Positions 53,530 to 63,098 are shown, counted from the first letter of the stretch. The stretch is 64,000 bases of DNA from Leucobacter ruminantium (GCF_017565705.1 NZ_JAGDYL010000014.1:38382-102381); one strand, 5' to 3'. Notes: generated by a model from the sequence alone, not told the origin. Made by a program: numbers and translations.

Positions 53530-54570
53530 TCAGCGTGCGGTGAACACGAGGCGGCCCAGTTCGCGCCGCACCGATGCGCCCGGTACGTCGATCGGTCCCT
53601 GCCCGCGCCAGTCGGTGACGAGCCGCGCGACCGCGAGGGTGTGCTCCCGGCTGAGTTGCACCCCGAACTCCGCGCGGGCGATCGTCCGGATCATGCGGTG
53701 CCTGAGCGCCGGCGGGTTCGCCGCGAGCGCGGCGAGCGACACCGCGATCCCCGCCTCGGCGTGCTCCACGATCTCCTCGAGGGTTTCCTCGGCGAGCGCG
53801 TCCAAGGCGTCCGCGTCGTCGCGCGCGAGGTCGGCCGAGCGTGCGAGTGCCGCCGCGATCCCAGGCCCGAGCTCGCGCTCCAGCTCCGGCAGCACCCGCT
53901 CTCGCACGCGCACGCGTGCGTAGACGGGGTCGCCGTTGTGGGGGTCTCGCCAATACTCGAGCCCCAGCTCGCCGCAGGCTGCGAGGGTGGTCTGCCGGGT
54001 GATCGCGGGCCGTTCTCCGAGGAACGGCCGCAGCACGATCGCCCCCTCGGAGCCCGGGAGCGGCCGCCGCTGCGGAATGCCTGCGATGCTGCGCAGCCCC
54101 GATCCGCGCGCGAGGGCGAGCAGCACCTGCTCCGCCTGGTCGTCTCGGGTATGGGCGGTGAGGATCGCCGCCGCGCGCGTGCGCCCCGCCACGCGCGCGA
54201 AGGCTGCGTACCTGGCGTCGCGCGCGGCGGCCTCGGGCCCCTCGCCGCGCTCGCCTTCCACCCGCACGCGCTCCACGTGCACCGGGTCGAGGCCGAGCGC
54301 TGCGGCCTGCTCGGCCGCGCCCGCCGCGACCGATGCGGACTCCCGTTGCAGGCCGTGATCCACCACGACGGCGCCGGGCCTCAGGCCGACGCGCGGAGCC
54401 TCGTAGGCGACAGCGGCGGCGAGCGCGAGGGAGTCGGCCCCGCCCGAGAGCGCGACGAGCACGAGCGGGGGCGACGCGCCCCGCCCGGCTTCCGGGGCGC
54501 GCTCGGTCAGCCACCCGCGAAGCGCGCGCCGCGCCGACGCCCTGGTCTCGAGAACCGCCCGCTGCACCAT
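53530..54570 (-). CDS. tilS: tRNA(Ile)-lysidine synthase
   Basis: 346 residues from the ATG at 54570. It modifies the wobble C of tRNA-Ile(CAT) to lysidine. PP-loop SGGADS (42-47), then the TAHTRDDQAEQVLLALARG region and the EYWRDPHNGD segment. First gene of the tilS-hpt-ftsH-fol run. Confidence 0.94.
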   Translation of the reverse strand: MVQRAVLETRASARRALRGWLTERAPEAGRGASPPLVLVALSGGADSLALAAAVAYEAPRVGLRPGAVVVDHGLQRESASVAAGAAEQAAALGLDPVHVERVRVEGERGEGPEAAARDARYAAFARVAGRTRAAAILTAHTRDDQAEQVLLALARGSGLRSIAGIPQRRPLPGSEGAIVLRPFLGERPAITRQTTLAACGELGLEYWRDPHNGDPVYARVRVRERVLPELERELGPGIAAALARSADLARDDADALDALAEETLEEIVEHAEAGIAVSLAALAANPPALRHRMIRTIARAEFGVQLSREHTLAVARLVTDWRGQGPIDVPGASVRRELGRLVFTAR

Positions 54571-54860
54571 GCCCCCACGGTAGCGCCTCACCGGGACGAG
54601 CCGCCCTCGACCACCGGTGCCGCGCAGCGCGCAGCGCCCGGCTCGCGGGCCGCCCTAGGGCGCCCGCGCAGTCGTACCGGCGCCCCCGCAGCTCGATGGG
54701 TCGCCACCCGGTATCGGCGGCCTCGCTCCCGGCCCCGCATGGGTACCGAGGTCAGCGCGCGGAAGCGTCTGGAGATCGAGCGGGTACGCTAGAGCCGTGC
54801 TCCGGCGCGCCAGGCGGCCGGATCGTGCACGCCACCTTCTCACACCGCTAGGAGCTCCAT

Positions 54861-55355
54861 ATGGCCGCAGCATTCGACGCCGTCATCGAAATCCCGAAGG
54901 GCAGCCGCAACAAGTACGAGGTCGACCACGAGACCGGTCGCGTCTACCTCGACCGCGTGCTCTACACGGGCTTCGTCTACCCCACCGACTACGGTTTCTT
55001 CGAGGAGACCCTCGGCGAGGACGGCGATCCGCTCGACGTGCTCGTGCTGCTCGACTACCCGGTGTTCCCCGGCGTCGGCGTCAAGGTGCGCCCCGTCGGC
55101 GTGCTCAAGATGAGCGACGAGGCCGGCGGCGACGACAAGGTCATCGCGGTGCAGCACAAGGATCCGCGCTGGGCGCACATCCAGGACGTCGCGGACATCC
55201 CGGAGTACACCCGCAAGGAGATCGAGCACTTCTTCGAGCACTACAAGGATCTCGAGCCCGGCAAGTGGGTCAAGGTCGATGCCTGGGGTTCGGCGGCCGA
55301 CGCCGAGCAGCTCATCGTCGAAGCTCAGGAGCGCCTCAAGGCCGAGGGGCATTGA
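54861..55355 (+). CDS. ppa: Inorganic pyrophosphatase (family I)
   Basis: 164 residues; AGGAG upstream. It hydrolyses PPi to phosphate. The metal-binding Asp cluster is visible in [19 protein letters not shown]. The FVYPTDYGF and [17 protein letters not shown] segments are typical. Single gene with an extended -10 (GGTACGCT) about 70 bp upstream in the 290-bp gap 54571-54860. It ends at a perfect palindromic terminator shared with the convergent M23 gene. Confidence 0.96.
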   Translation: MAAAFDAVIEIPKGSRNKYEVDHETGRVYLDRVLYTGFVYPTDYGFFEETLGEDGDPLDVLVLLDYPVFPGVGVKVRPVGVLKMSDEAGGDDKVIAVQHKDPRWAHIQDVADIPEYTRKEIEHFFEHYKDLEPGKWVKVDAWGSAADAEQLIVEAQERLKAEGH

Positions 55356-55380
55356 GTGCGGCGGGGCGCGCGCCCCGCAT

Positions 55381-55424
55381 GAAAGAGGGGGTGAGGGATC
55401 CGCGGATCCCTCACCCCCTCTTTC
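55381..55424. terminator. Perfect 44-bp palindromic bidirectional terminator
   Basis: Starts GAAAGAGGGGGTGAGGGATC and is its own exact reverse complement (22-bp arms, no loop), ending in CTCTTTC. It lies between the convergent ppa and M23 genes. It embeds two GAGGGATCC motif copies around a CGCG centre. Confidence 0.85.
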
Positions 55425-55461
55425 GCATCGCCCGCAGCGGACTCGGCCGCGAACGTCCCGA

Positions 55462-56769
55462 TCAGAAGTTGATGTAGTAGGCCGGGTTGACGAAGCCGTA
55501 CCAGCCGTTGTCCTGGTTGGGGCGCATCTCGAAGTGCAGATGGCAGCCGGTGCTCGCGCCGGTCGTGCCGACGTAACCGATGACCTGACCGGCCCCGACC
55601 GGCTGTCCGGGCGACACGACTGCCCAGCCGATCATGTGCGCGTAGCGGGTCTGCCAGCCGTTCGGGTGGTTCACGCTGACCATGTTGCCGCCACCGCCGC
55701 CGTCCCAGTAGGTGAGCGCCACCACGCCCGGGGCTGCCGATACGATCGGCGTGCCGCATCCCGTGGCGAGGTCGATGCCCGTGTGGTTGCGGGGGTACGC
55801 GCCGAAGCCCTCGGAGACGTAGTAGCCGGAGGTCGGGATCACCCAGCCGTTGCTGACGCCTCCGCCGCCGCCCCCGCCACCGCCGGGCGGCGGTGCCACG
55901 ACGCCGCCTCCTCCACCACCGCCGCCGGCGTTGGCCTCGGCTGCGCGGCGGGCGGCCTCCTCCGCGGCGGCGCGGCGCTGCTCCTCCTCGATGCGCAGGC
56001 GCTCCTGGTATCCGGCGACCGTCTTGGTGGTCGTGTCCTTGAGCGCCTCGAGCTTGACCTCGAGGTCACGCTGCTGCTCCTCCTGCTGCCGCACCAGCTC
56101 GCCCTGGCTGGTCACCGCCTCGGCGGCCGCGGCCTCCTTCTGCTCCTTGTCCTGGCGCAGCACCTCGCGCTCCTCCTCGGCGGCCTTCGCCTGCTTGCCG
56201 AGCGAGTCCGCGGTGTTGGCCGCCTGCTCGGCCTCCTCCGAGAGCTGGGTGTTGCGCTCGGTGGCCTTCGACATCGAGGCGAGCCGTTCGAGCAGCGCAT
56301 CGGCCGTCTCGCCGTCGGAGTCGAGGAAGAGCTCCATGCTGCGGTCGACGCCGCCCGAGCGGTACATCTGCGCGACGATCACGCCGGCCTGCTCGGCGGC
56401 GCGGTCAGCCTCCTCGCGGCTGGCCGCGGCCTGCTCATTGAGCGTCTGGGCCTTCGCAGCGGCTGCGGCGAGCGCGGCCTCGGCCTCCTGGAGTTCCTGG
56501 ATGGTGGTCGCGTGCAGGTTGCGCAGGCGCTCGAGCTCCTTCTCGCCGGCGGCGATCAGCCCTTCGATCTCCTTGACCTTCGCCGCGGCGCTGGCCTGGT
56601 TGTTCTTCGCCTGCTGCACATCGTCCCACGTCGGGAGATCGACGGCCTGAGCCGGGGTCGCCGCGCCCTGCCCGCCGACCAGCATCGCGCCGACCAGCAG
56701 CGTCGCTCCCACGGCTCCGAGAATGCTCCTCAGCCTGCGTCGTCCCCGGTCTACCATCGCGTCATACAC
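55462..56769 (-). CDS. M23 (LytM) peptidoglycan endopeptidase with coiled coil
   Basis: 435 residues. Signal/anchor helix at about 14-38. Long coiled coil (about 48-270, Ala/Glu/Lys-rich), then a Gly-rich/Pro linker, then an M23 peptidase domain (about 300-430) with the zinc motifs NHTGIDLA (H..D) and HLHFEM. It cuts peptidoglycan cross-links at division or growth, and the coiled coil likely controls it (NlpD/EnvC-like). The GTG start at 56769 is uncertain; an in-frame ATG lies at 56757. Confidence 0.9.
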   Translation of the reverse strand: MYDAMVDRGRRRLRSILGAVGATLLVGAMLVGGQGAATPAQAVDLPTWDDVQQAKNNQASAAAKVKEIEGLIAAGEKELERLRNLHATTIQELQEAEAALAAAAAKAQTLNEQAAASREEADRAAEQAGVIVAQMYRSGGVDRSMELFLDSDGETADALLERLASMSKATERNTQLSEEAEQAANTADSLGKQAKAAEEEREVLRQDKEQKEAAAAEAVTSQGELVRQQEEQQRDLEVKLEALKDTTTKTVAGYQERLRIEEEQRRAAAEEAARRAAEANAGGGGGGGGVVAPPPGGGGGGGGGVSNGWVIPTSGYYVSEGFGAYPRNHTGIDLATGCGTPIVSAAPGVVALTYWDGGGGGNMVSVNHPNGWQTRYAHMIGWAVVSPGQPVGAGQVIGYVGTTGASTGCHLHFEMRPNQDNGWYGFVNPAYYINF

Positions 56770-56873
56770 CCCTCTCGCGGGATTCTCCCCACAGACACGC
56801 TAGCATCGTCGCTCGCGCGGGGCTCGGAGAATAACATCCGCCGCGTGCGGCGAGGCATTCCGCGCCGCCCTCC

Positions 56874-57734
56874 TCAGCGGGCGCGCGACCCCGCGACAAC
56901 CCCGGCGCTCGCGGCGATCACGAGCAGCATGGCGAGCAGTTGCAGCGGCTCGAGACGCTGGTGCAGCACGACGAATCCGGCGAGCGCGGCGACCGCGGGG
57001 CCGAGGCTGGAGAGCACGCCGAACACCCGCGACGACATGCGCTTCAGCGAGACGAACTCGAGCGTGTAGGGGACCGCCGAGGTGAGCAGGGCGAGGCCGA
57101 GGAACGCGAGGATCAGCGAGGGATCCACGGCCATCGCCGCGATCGCCTCTCCCACGCCGAAGGGAGCGATGACGAGCGCAGCCACCACGCTCGCCGCTGC
57201 GAGCCCGTCGACGCCGCGAACGCGCGGGCCGAGCATGGCTGAGCAGAGGATGTAGAGCGCCCAGAAAGCAGCCGCGACGAGGGCGAAGAGCACGCCGACG
57301 GCTTCGAACGAGGGGCCTCCGCGGAGGCCGAGCAGCGCGACGCCGGCGACGGCGAGCACCACCCAGACCGCGTCGACGACTCGGCGGATGCCGATGGCGG
57401 CGACGGCGAGCGGGCCCATCAGCTCGATCGTCACGGCGATACCGATCGGGATCTGCTGGATGGCGAGATAGATGAAGAGGTTCATGCCGCCGAGGCCGAT
57501 GCCGAGCAGCACGACGCCCAGCCAGGTGCGACGGCTCCAGCCGCGCATCCTCGGGCGCACGACGAGCGCGAGTATCGCGGCGGCGAAGCAGAGGCGGCAG
57601 GCGGCCGCCCCGAACGGTCCGACGGCGTCGAAGAGGGATCCCACCAGCGCGTTGCCGAACTGCACGCTGAAGATGGCGAGGATCGCGAGTGCGCTGGGCG
57701 GGATGCGCTGCAGCGGCGCGAGGGAGGAGGCCAC
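56874..57734 (-). CDS. EamA (DMT) family transporter
   Basis: 286 residues, about ten helices in two EamA halves (PFGAAACRLCFAAAILALVV and AAAFWALYILCSAMLGPRVR). RhtA-like amino acid or metabolite exporter; the substrate is unknown. Starts at a GTG (VASSLAPLQ). No operon partner. Confidence 0.87.
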   Translation of the reverse strand: MASSLAPLQRIPPSALAILAIFSVQFGNALVGSLFDAVGPFGAAACRLCFAAAILALVVRPRMRGWSRRTWLGVVLLGIGLGGMNLFIYLAIQQIPIGIAVTIELMGPLAVAAIGIRRVVDAVWVVLAVAGVALLGLRGGPSFEAVGVLFALVAAAFWALYILCSAMLGPRVRGVDGLAAASVVAALVIAPFGVGEAIAAMAVDPSLILAFLGLALLTSAVPYTLEFVSLKRMSSRVFGVLSSLGPAVAALAGFVVLHQRLEPLQLLAMLLVIAASAGVVAGSRAR

Positions 57735-57797
57735 GGAAGAGCACTCTACTCCGGGTCACGGGGCTGACGCGCGAACGCGCGCCCCACGGGTGAGCTG

Positions 57798-57829
57798 CGC
57801 GGGCCGGTGCTCAGCGGCACCGGCCCGCG
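57798..57829 (-). terminator. cspA terminator
   Basis: Perfect 13-bp arms (CGCGGGCCGGTGC / GCACCGGCCCGCG) with a 6-nt loop, 7 bp after the cold-shock gene stop on the minus strand. GC-rich, without a T run. Confidence 0.65.
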
Positions 57830-57835
57830 AGAGGC

Positions 57836-58039
57836 TCAGAGAGCGCGGATGTCAGCCGCCTGCGGGCCCTTGGGGCCCTCCTCGGTCTCGAACTCCACGC
57901 GCTGGTTCTCTTCCAGGCTGCGGTAGCCCGAACCCGAGATCGCGCTGAAGTGCGCGAACACGTCTCGCGAGCCGTCATCGGGAGCGATGAAGCCGAAGCC
58001 CTTTTCGGAGTTGAACCATTTGACGGTGCCAGTTGCCAT
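57836..58039 (-). CDS. cspA: Cold-shock protein, CspA family
   Basis: 67 residues. Nucleic-acid-binding OB fold with RNP1 (KGFGFIAP) and RNP2 (VFAHFSAI). GGAAAGG upstream of the ATG. An RNA chaperone; the length and the sequence fit the single-domain actinobacterial CspA. A leader of up to about 390 nt precedes it. Confidence 0.96.
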   Translation of the reverse strand: MATGTVKWFNSEKGFGFIAPDDGSRDVFAHFSAISGSGYRSLEENQRVEFETEEGPKGPQAADIRAL

Positions 58040-58426
58040 AGCGCCTTTCCTTACAGTGTCGTGGACCGCGTCAGCGGCCCGGATGACCGCGACGGCGATG
58101 CCGACACGGAGTCTGGGGCGTCGCCCTGGAGGCGGCGCAGGGGCAACGTGAGGCGAGCGGCCGAGTGATCCGGGCCGCGAGAGTCACGCGCGAAGAAGAT
58201 GAGAAATCGATCCGATTGAGAAGAGCGGCTGAGCCGCCTGGAAAACAAGAAACTGAGTGCGACGCCGAGCAATACGGCGATCGTTGAACGGGAACTGCAC
58301 TCGATTCTTCGGTGCTTCTCGATAAGCCTACACGTCGAGGCTCAGAACGGAACCCCCGTCTCCCGCTCTTTCCCGTCTTCTCCCCATTTCCGGTTCGTCG
58401 ACTCTCGGCGGTGCGACGGCGCGGCG
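58040..58426. promoter_or_regulatory. Long leader/upstream region of cspA
   Basis: 387 bp without a gene, upstream of cspA on the minus strand. Cold-shock genes often have a long structured 5' leader that senses temperature; several inverted segments are present here (e.g. GCGGCTGAGCCGCC near 58227). No promoter can be fixed. Confidence 0.4.
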
Positions 58427-58669
58427 TCAGCTCTCCTCGTCGGGCGTCGGCGTCTTCTCCCCCGTCTCGGGATGCCGCACGAGCCCGGGATCCTCCTCGC
58501 CGTATCGAGGGTTCACTCCCGATCCGGCGCGACCGTAGTCGACGGTCGAGCCGTCGAGTATCGGACGGTCCTGCGTCTTGCCCCCTGATGGTGCGCTCGC
58601 GGTGCCGTGACCGTTCTGCGCCTCGGTCTCGGTGGCCTCGTGAACATCATGCTCTTCGTTCTCAGACAT
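58427..58669 (-). CDS. Small acidic hydrophilic protein, unknown
   Basis: 80 residues; GGAGGTC stands 5 bases before the ATG. Rich in Glu, Asp, Thr, Gly and Pro (DVHEATETEAQNGHG ... NPRYGEEDPGLVRHPETGEK). No helix-forming or membrane segment. Probably disordered. Similar short acidic proteins are common in actinobacteria; function unknown. Confidence 0.75.
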   Translation of the reverse strand: MSENEEHDVHEATETEAQNGHGTASAPSGGKTQDRPILDGSTVDYGRAGSGVNPRYGEEDPGLVRHPETGEKTPTPDEES

Positions 58670-58779
58670 ATTCGACCTCCTCAGTGATCCGGTGTGGTCT
58701 GGATCTCCACGGTACGCGCGGCTCTCGGAGAGGACAGGGCGTTGACGCGAGGCAGGAGAAGAGGCTATACGGAGACGTC

Positions 58780-59586
58780 TCACAGCGTCGCGAGCCGGGC
58801 GCGGAAGACGCAGAACACGCCGTACACGATGAAGCCCGCCCCGATCACGAGCATGACGGCCTCGCCGAACGGCAGACCTCGGAGCGACCCGACCGCGGCG
58901 TCGAGCGCGCCGGCCGCTTCGGGGTCCCGCTGCACGGTCGCGCTGATCAGCAGCCCTCCGACCGCGAGCAGCGCGATCCCTTTCGACACGAAGCCCACGG
59001 CCCCGAGTGCTGAGATCAGGCGCCCGGCTCGGCCCTGCGGAAGTCGCAACTGCTTCCGGAAGCTCCGCCCCACCCCCATCACGATCCAGACGATGCCCGC
59101 CACACCCACGCCTGCACCCGCGAGTCCGAGCAGCGCCCATCCGCCCGGGAGCCCCAGCAGCCCGCGGCTGGCCTCCTGGGCGCTCTCATCCGGGTCGGGC
59201 CTAGCCCCGACTGCGATGACCGCGGCGATGCCGCCCATGACGATGAAAGCGCAGGCCTGCCCCCACTCCGACAGCCGGCGGCCCCAGCGCTCCCGCCGCG
59301 ATTCCCGGCGCAGCGCGAAGCCGTGGACCCCGTGGAAGGCGCCCAGCGCACCGAGCAGCACGACGATCGCCCAGAGCACCGCGAGCCCCAGCGGCACCGA
59401 TGCGATCGCCTCCAGAGCGCCGGCCTGATCAGCGCGCGCCCGACCCCCCTGCACCAGGGCAGCGATCACGAGCGAGCCGATGAGCACGTGGATGAGGCCG
59501 TTCGCGACGTAGCCGCCGCGGGCGAGCAGCCGGAACGGCGAGGAGCGCTCGGCCGAACGGGCCGCGGAGCGGATGCGCTCATCCAT
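58780..59586 (-). CDS. DUF1206 membrane protein
   Basis: 268 residues, six predicted helices in three two-helix DUF1206 repeats (e.g. LARGGYVANGLIHVLIGSLV, VGFVSKGIALLAVGGLLISA). Membrane protein of unknown function, recurrent in actinobacteria. A C-terminal short tail. Confidence 0.87.
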   Translation of the reverse strand: MDERIRSAARSAERSSPFRLLARGGYVANGLIHVLIGSLVIAALVQGGRARADQAGALEAIASVPLGLAVLWAIVVLLGALGAFHGVHGFALRRESRRERWGRRLSEWGQACAFIVMGGIAAVIAVGARPDPDESAQEASRGLLGLPGGWALLGLAGAGVGVAGIVWIVMGVGRSFRKQLRLPQGRAGRLISALGAVGFVSKGIALLAVGGLLISATVQRDPEAAGALDAAVGSLRGLPFGEAVMLVIGAGFIVYGVFCVFRARLATL

Positions 59587-59649
59587 CGCGATCGCACCCC
59601 TCGCCGTCTGCGGCGCGGGAGGGCGTCGCCGGTCCCTCGCCCAGCACGG

Positions 59650-60309
59650 TCACCGACCGCTGCGCTCGGACGCCGACGGCAGCATCCCGTGCTCGATGCC
59701 CCATCGCACCGCCTGAGACCGCCGCTCGACGCCCATCTTGCGGTAGGCCGAGCGGATGTAGGACTTCAGGGAGTTCATGCTGATGTAGCTGCGGGCGGCG
59801 ATCTCCGAGTTCGTGAAGCCCTGCGTGATGAGCGCCACGATCTCGGCCTCACGTACGCTGAGGCCCTGCGCCCGGCCGGGCCAATCGGCCCCCGGAGTCG
59901 AGAGCTCGGCTCCGGGCGCCGGAAGCGATCCTTTCCGGGCGACGGTGCTGCCGGCGGCCACGCGCTCCAGGGCCTCTACGAGCTCGGCAGCCGGCATCGT
60001 CTTACCGAGGTACCCGCGGCAGCCCTTCTCGAGGGCGGCGCGGACGAGCTCGTCATGGGTGTTCCAGGAGTAGACCACCACCGCTCCCGCCAACGGGTCC
60101 GCGAGCACCGCATCGATGTCATCCTGGTCGGGCTGCACCCCCGCGAAGGTGTCGTACAGGGTCACATCGACGGGACGCTTCGCCTCGACGCCGATATCGG
60201 CCTCGACGATGCGCACGCGATCGGCGAACGGCCTGAGCATAGCCCCGAGACCGGCGAGCACGACCTCGTAGTCGTTGAGCAGGCGCAAGCGCAGGGGATC
60301 TCGGTGCAC
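59650..60309 (-). CDS. Orphan LuxR/NarL-type response regulator
   Basis: 219 residues from a GTG at 60309. Receiver domain with the Asp of VTLYDTF and Lys of GYLGKTM, but the usual first acidic pair is reduced (LLNDYEVV). LuxR HTH: LSVREAEIVALITQGFTNSE ... MNSLKSYIRSAYRKMG. TATACT ends 6 bases before the start, so the transcript is probably leaderless. No kinase is adjacent. An extended open frame upstream is not supported. Confidence 0.88.
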   Translation of the reverse strand: MHRDPLRLRLLNDYEVVLAGLGAMLRPFADRVRIVEADIGVEAKRPVDVTLYDTFAGVQPDQDDIDAVLADPLAGAVVVYSWNTHDELVRAALEKGCRGYLGKTMPAAELVEALERVAAGSTVARKGSLPAPGAELSTPGADWPGRAQGLSVREAEIVALITQGFTNSEIAARSYISMNSLKSYIRSAYRKMGVERRSQAVRWGIEHGMLPSASERSGR

Positions 60310-60540
60310 ACCTTGAGTATAGGGAGTTCGAGGGCGGCAGCGGGGGCTCCGATACCCCCGGTTTCCGCGTGATTCTAAGGGACCTGCGGCGTCGAGAACA
60401 CACCCCCAGGGGTGAGGCGACGATCGGTACTGTCGGCGCTGCAGCTCTTCTTCTCGCGCGCTCCGACGGCTCCGACGGATGGGCCGCCGGGGCGGCGCTG
60501 CGCCAGTCGAACCGCACGACCACGACACACGAAAGCTCTC

Positions 60541-60888
60541 TTGGGAACACTCAGCTACGGCAAGAAACAGCGCTACGAGTTCGACGATCGCACCCTCGAG
60601 CATCTTCGTGTCGTCATCACGGCACGACTGCGGAAGCGGGAATCGTTCTTCCTCACCTGGACGCCGTGCGACGGCAGGAGCAGTCCGGTCTCGCTGTGGA
60701 TCACCCCGTCGGTTCCGATAGTCTTCCACTCCTCCTCCCGGGAACGGATCGTGCTCTCGCGCCGCTGGGTGGAGCAGCTCATGCGGGCGTCGTACTCCGA
60801 GCACGGGCTCGTGCTCATGCCCGAGCCCGGCCCCGACCGGAGCGCGCTCCCGCAGGGCGCCGAGGAGTCAGGGCGCGGGCAGGCGTAG
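60541..60888 (+). CDS. DUF7882-type small protein
   Basis: 115 residues from a TTG (LGTLSYGKKQRYEFDDRTLE). The YEFDDRTLEHLRVVITARLR...SFFLTW and SLWITPSVPIVFHSS segments match a small protein family (DUF7882) that I recall from Microbacteriaceae; the often-used annotation as a DNA ligase fragment is not supported. Role unknown. The TTG is chosen because the conserved sequence starts there, with GAAAG upstream. Overlaps the convergent GSDH gene at the 3' end by 21 nt. Confidence 0.8.
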   Translation: MGTLSYGKKQRYEFDDRTLEHLRVVITARLRKRESFFLTWTPCDGRSSPVSLWITPSVPIVFHSSSRERIVLSRRWVEQLMRASYSEHGLVLMPEPGPDRSALPQGAEESGRGQA

Positions 60889-62016
60889 GATGCGATCGTC
60901 TTGCGGCGAGGGATCGCCGCGGCCGTCGGTGTTGCCCGTGACCATCCAGAGCCGCCCGTCGGGCGCGACCGCGATGTCGCGGATGCGACCGTATTCGCCC
61001 GCGTAGTGCACCACGGATGAGGCGGGGGCGTCGAGGGGCACCTCGCGGAGGGAAGCGCCGCGCAGATTGGCGATCCAGATGCTGCCCTCATGGGTGGCGA
61101 TGCCGCTCGGACTCGCATTCGCCGGCTCCCACTGCTGCACGGGGTCGATGTACCTCGCGTCTCCTGAGAGGCCTTCGGCCTCCGGCCAGCCGTAGTCGCC
61201 GCCCGCCTCGATCACGTTCAGCTCGTCCCAGGTGTTCTGCCCGAACTCAGAGGCGTACATCGTGCCGTCTTCGGCCCAGGCGATGCCCTGGGGGTTGCGA
61301 TGTCCGTAGCTGTAGACGTGAGAGCCCTCGAACGGGTTGTCGCTTGGTACCCCGCCGTCGGGGGTCATGCGCAGGATCTTGCCCGCGAGCGAGTCGAGAT
61401 CCTGCGCATGGTCGGTGTCGCCGGCGTCTCCCGTCGTCGCGTAGAGCATGCCGTCCGGGCCGAAGGCGATGCGGCCGCCGTTGTGATTGGTGCCGGCGGG
61501 GATGCCTGAGAGGACTGGCTCGGGGTCTCCTGCCGCGAGGCTCGATCCCTCGCCGATGAGCGGGTAGCGCACGATGCGGTTCTCGTCGCCGAACGTGGCG
61601 TAGGCGTAGAGGTGATCGTCGCGCACCGCGAGCCCGAGCAGCCCGCCCTCGACGCGGTGGGTGCTGTCCACGGTGACGAGTTCGACGACCTCGCCCTCGG
61701 GATCGAGCAGGAGGATGCGCCCGGAGTCGCGCTCGCTGAGGATCGGCGTGCCCTCGTGGAACACCACCGACCACGGCGCCTCCAACCCCGACACGACGGG
61801 GGCGGGGGCGGAGAGGGCCTCAGCCCCCGACTCGGGTTCGGAGCCGCCTCCCGTGGGTGCCGGCTCGCCCCCGGCCTCCCCGGCGCAGCCGCCGAGAACT
61901 CCGGCGAGTGCGAGCGCCGCCGCGACCGCGACCGCCCTCGCGGCCGCCCGCGGCGGGGCGGGGCCGCACGCCCCTCCCCTCGCGACCGCCGCCGCTCCGC
62001 TCCTCCGATCCCTCAT
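60868..62016 (-). CDS. PQQ-type glucose/sorbosone dehydrogenase-like lipoprotein
   Basis: 382 residues from the ATG at 62016 (AGGGAGG upstream). Lipobox LGGC (Cys44). Six-bladed beta-propeller of the GSDH/YliI family: EGGLLGLAV, the conserved His in AGTNHNGGRIAFGPDGMLY, and DLDSLAGKILRM, YSYGHRNPQGIAW. It would oxidise an aldose sugar with PQQ outside the cell. PQQ synthesis genes are not in the window. Confidence 0.9.
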   Translation of the reverse strand: MRDRRSGAAAVARGGACGPAPPRAAARAVAVAAALALAGVLGGCAGEAGGEPAPTGGGSEPESGAEALSAPAPVVSGLEAPWSVVFHEGTPILSERDSGRILLLDPEGEVVELVTVDSTHRVEGGLLGLAVRDDHLYAYATFGDENRIVRYPLIGEGSSLAAGDPEPVLSGIPAGTNHNGGRIAFGPDGMLYATTGDAGDTDHAQDLDSLAGKILRMTPDGGVPSDNPFEGSHVYSYGHRNPQGIAWAEDGTMYASEFGQNTWDELNVIEAGGDYGWPEAEGLSGDARYIDPVQQWEPANASPSGIATHEGSIWIANLRGASLREVPLDAPASSVVHYAGEYGRIRDIAVAPDGRLWMVTGNTDGRGDPSPQDDRILRLPAP

Positions 62017-62160
62017 CGCGTCGCCTCCCTCACCTCTTCGTGCCGGCCGGTCGCTCCCGCACTGGTGCCGGTGCCGGTGCCGGTCGACCATGGTGCCACG
62101 CTACCCCGCGCCTCTGACAGACACGAGGTACGCTCGGGCTGAGGCAGCAAGGAGGGCGTG

Positions 62161-62781
62161 ATGAGCAGCTTGGGCGAGACGATCGAGGTATTCACCGCCG
62201 CCGCGCGCTGGACCGGCGAGCTGGTGCGTGACCTGCCTGAGGCCGCCTGGAGCGGCCCGGGCCTCGGCGACTGGGACATGCGCGCACTCGTCGGGCATAC
62301 GAGCCGTGCGCTGCTCACCGTGGAAGAGTACCTTCGAACACCGGCTGACCGCGCGGACGCCGCGAGCGCGGCCGAGTACTACGCGCGCGTCGGAGCGATC
62401 CCGAATGCCAACCCCGACGCCGTGCTGCGGCGAGGGATCGATGCCGGCGCTGCGCTCGGAGCGGATCCCTCGCCCGCATTCGAGGCGATCGTGAATCGCG
62501 TCACGGGATCCCTGTCGGGAATCGATGACCGGTCGATCACGACGGTCGTGGGCGGGATGCGGCTGAGCGACTACCTGCCCACCCGCACCTTCGAACTGAT
62601 CGTGCACGGTCTCGACATCGCCCGCGCCTCGGGCCTGCCCGCCGCGCCGCCCCTCCCGGCGCTGCGCAGCACCCTGGAGCTGGCCGCGGGCCTCGCGCTC
62701 GATTCGGGAACCGGGGCCGAACTGCTGCTCGCGATCACCGGGCGCGGCGTTCTGCCCGCGGGGTTCTCGGTGCTGCCGTAA
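62161..62781 (+). CDS. Mycothiol-dependent maleylpyruvate isomerase/DinB-like protein
   Basis: 206 residues from the ATG at 62161 (GGAGG 7 bases upstream). DinB/MDMPI four-helix domain: WSGPGLGDWDMRALVGHTSRAL and FELIVHGLDIARASGLP, with His residues for metal. Many actinobacterial members (TIGR03083-type) are mycothiol transferases; the substrate is unknown. Consistent with mycothiol use by the mycoredoxin at 11340. Confidence 0.85.
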   Translation: MSSLGETIEVFTAAARWTGELVRDLPEAAWSGPGLGDWDMRALVGHTSRALLTVEEYLRTPADRADAASAAEYYARVGAIPNANPDAVLRRGIDAGAALGADPSPAFEAIVNRVTGSLSGIDDRSITTVVGGMRLSDYLPTRTFELIVHGLDIARASGLPAAPPLPALRSTLELAAGLALDSGTGAELLLAITGRGVLPAGFSVLP

Positions 62782-62807
62782 CGCGGGCGCGTGCGGGTCG
62801 CTACAGG

Positions 62808-63098
62808 TCACTGCAGATGATCGAGGTTGCGGAGGGCGGAACCGTCATCGACGTAGCGCTCGCCGCGCACGGGGCGGCGCGAGGTGAGAAGCACGATCCC
62901 TCCGATGACGGCGATCGGTCCGAGCGAGAGGCCGGCCGGAGCGAAGCCCTCGGAGAGCGGCACGCCGAAGAAGAACTGAGGGATCGAGGCCGCGATCAGC
63001 GCGGCACCGCCCCACACGAGCCAGAGGCCGAGTCGGCGGCGCGGACGCTGCGGACCGTGCGGGCGGTGTGAGCGGCGCGAGCGCTGTGCGCGAGTCAT
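62808..63098 (-). CDS. Two-helix membrane protein, unknown
   Basis: 96 residues. An Arg/His-rich N-terminus precedes two helices (about 24-46 and 53-72) and a short acidic end. No known family. Confidence 0.72.
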   Translation of the reverse strand: MTRAQRSRRSHRPHGPQRPRRRLGLWLVWGGAALIAASIPQFFFGVPLSEGFAPAGLSLGPIAVIGGIVLLTSRRPVRGERYVDDGSALRNLDHLQ

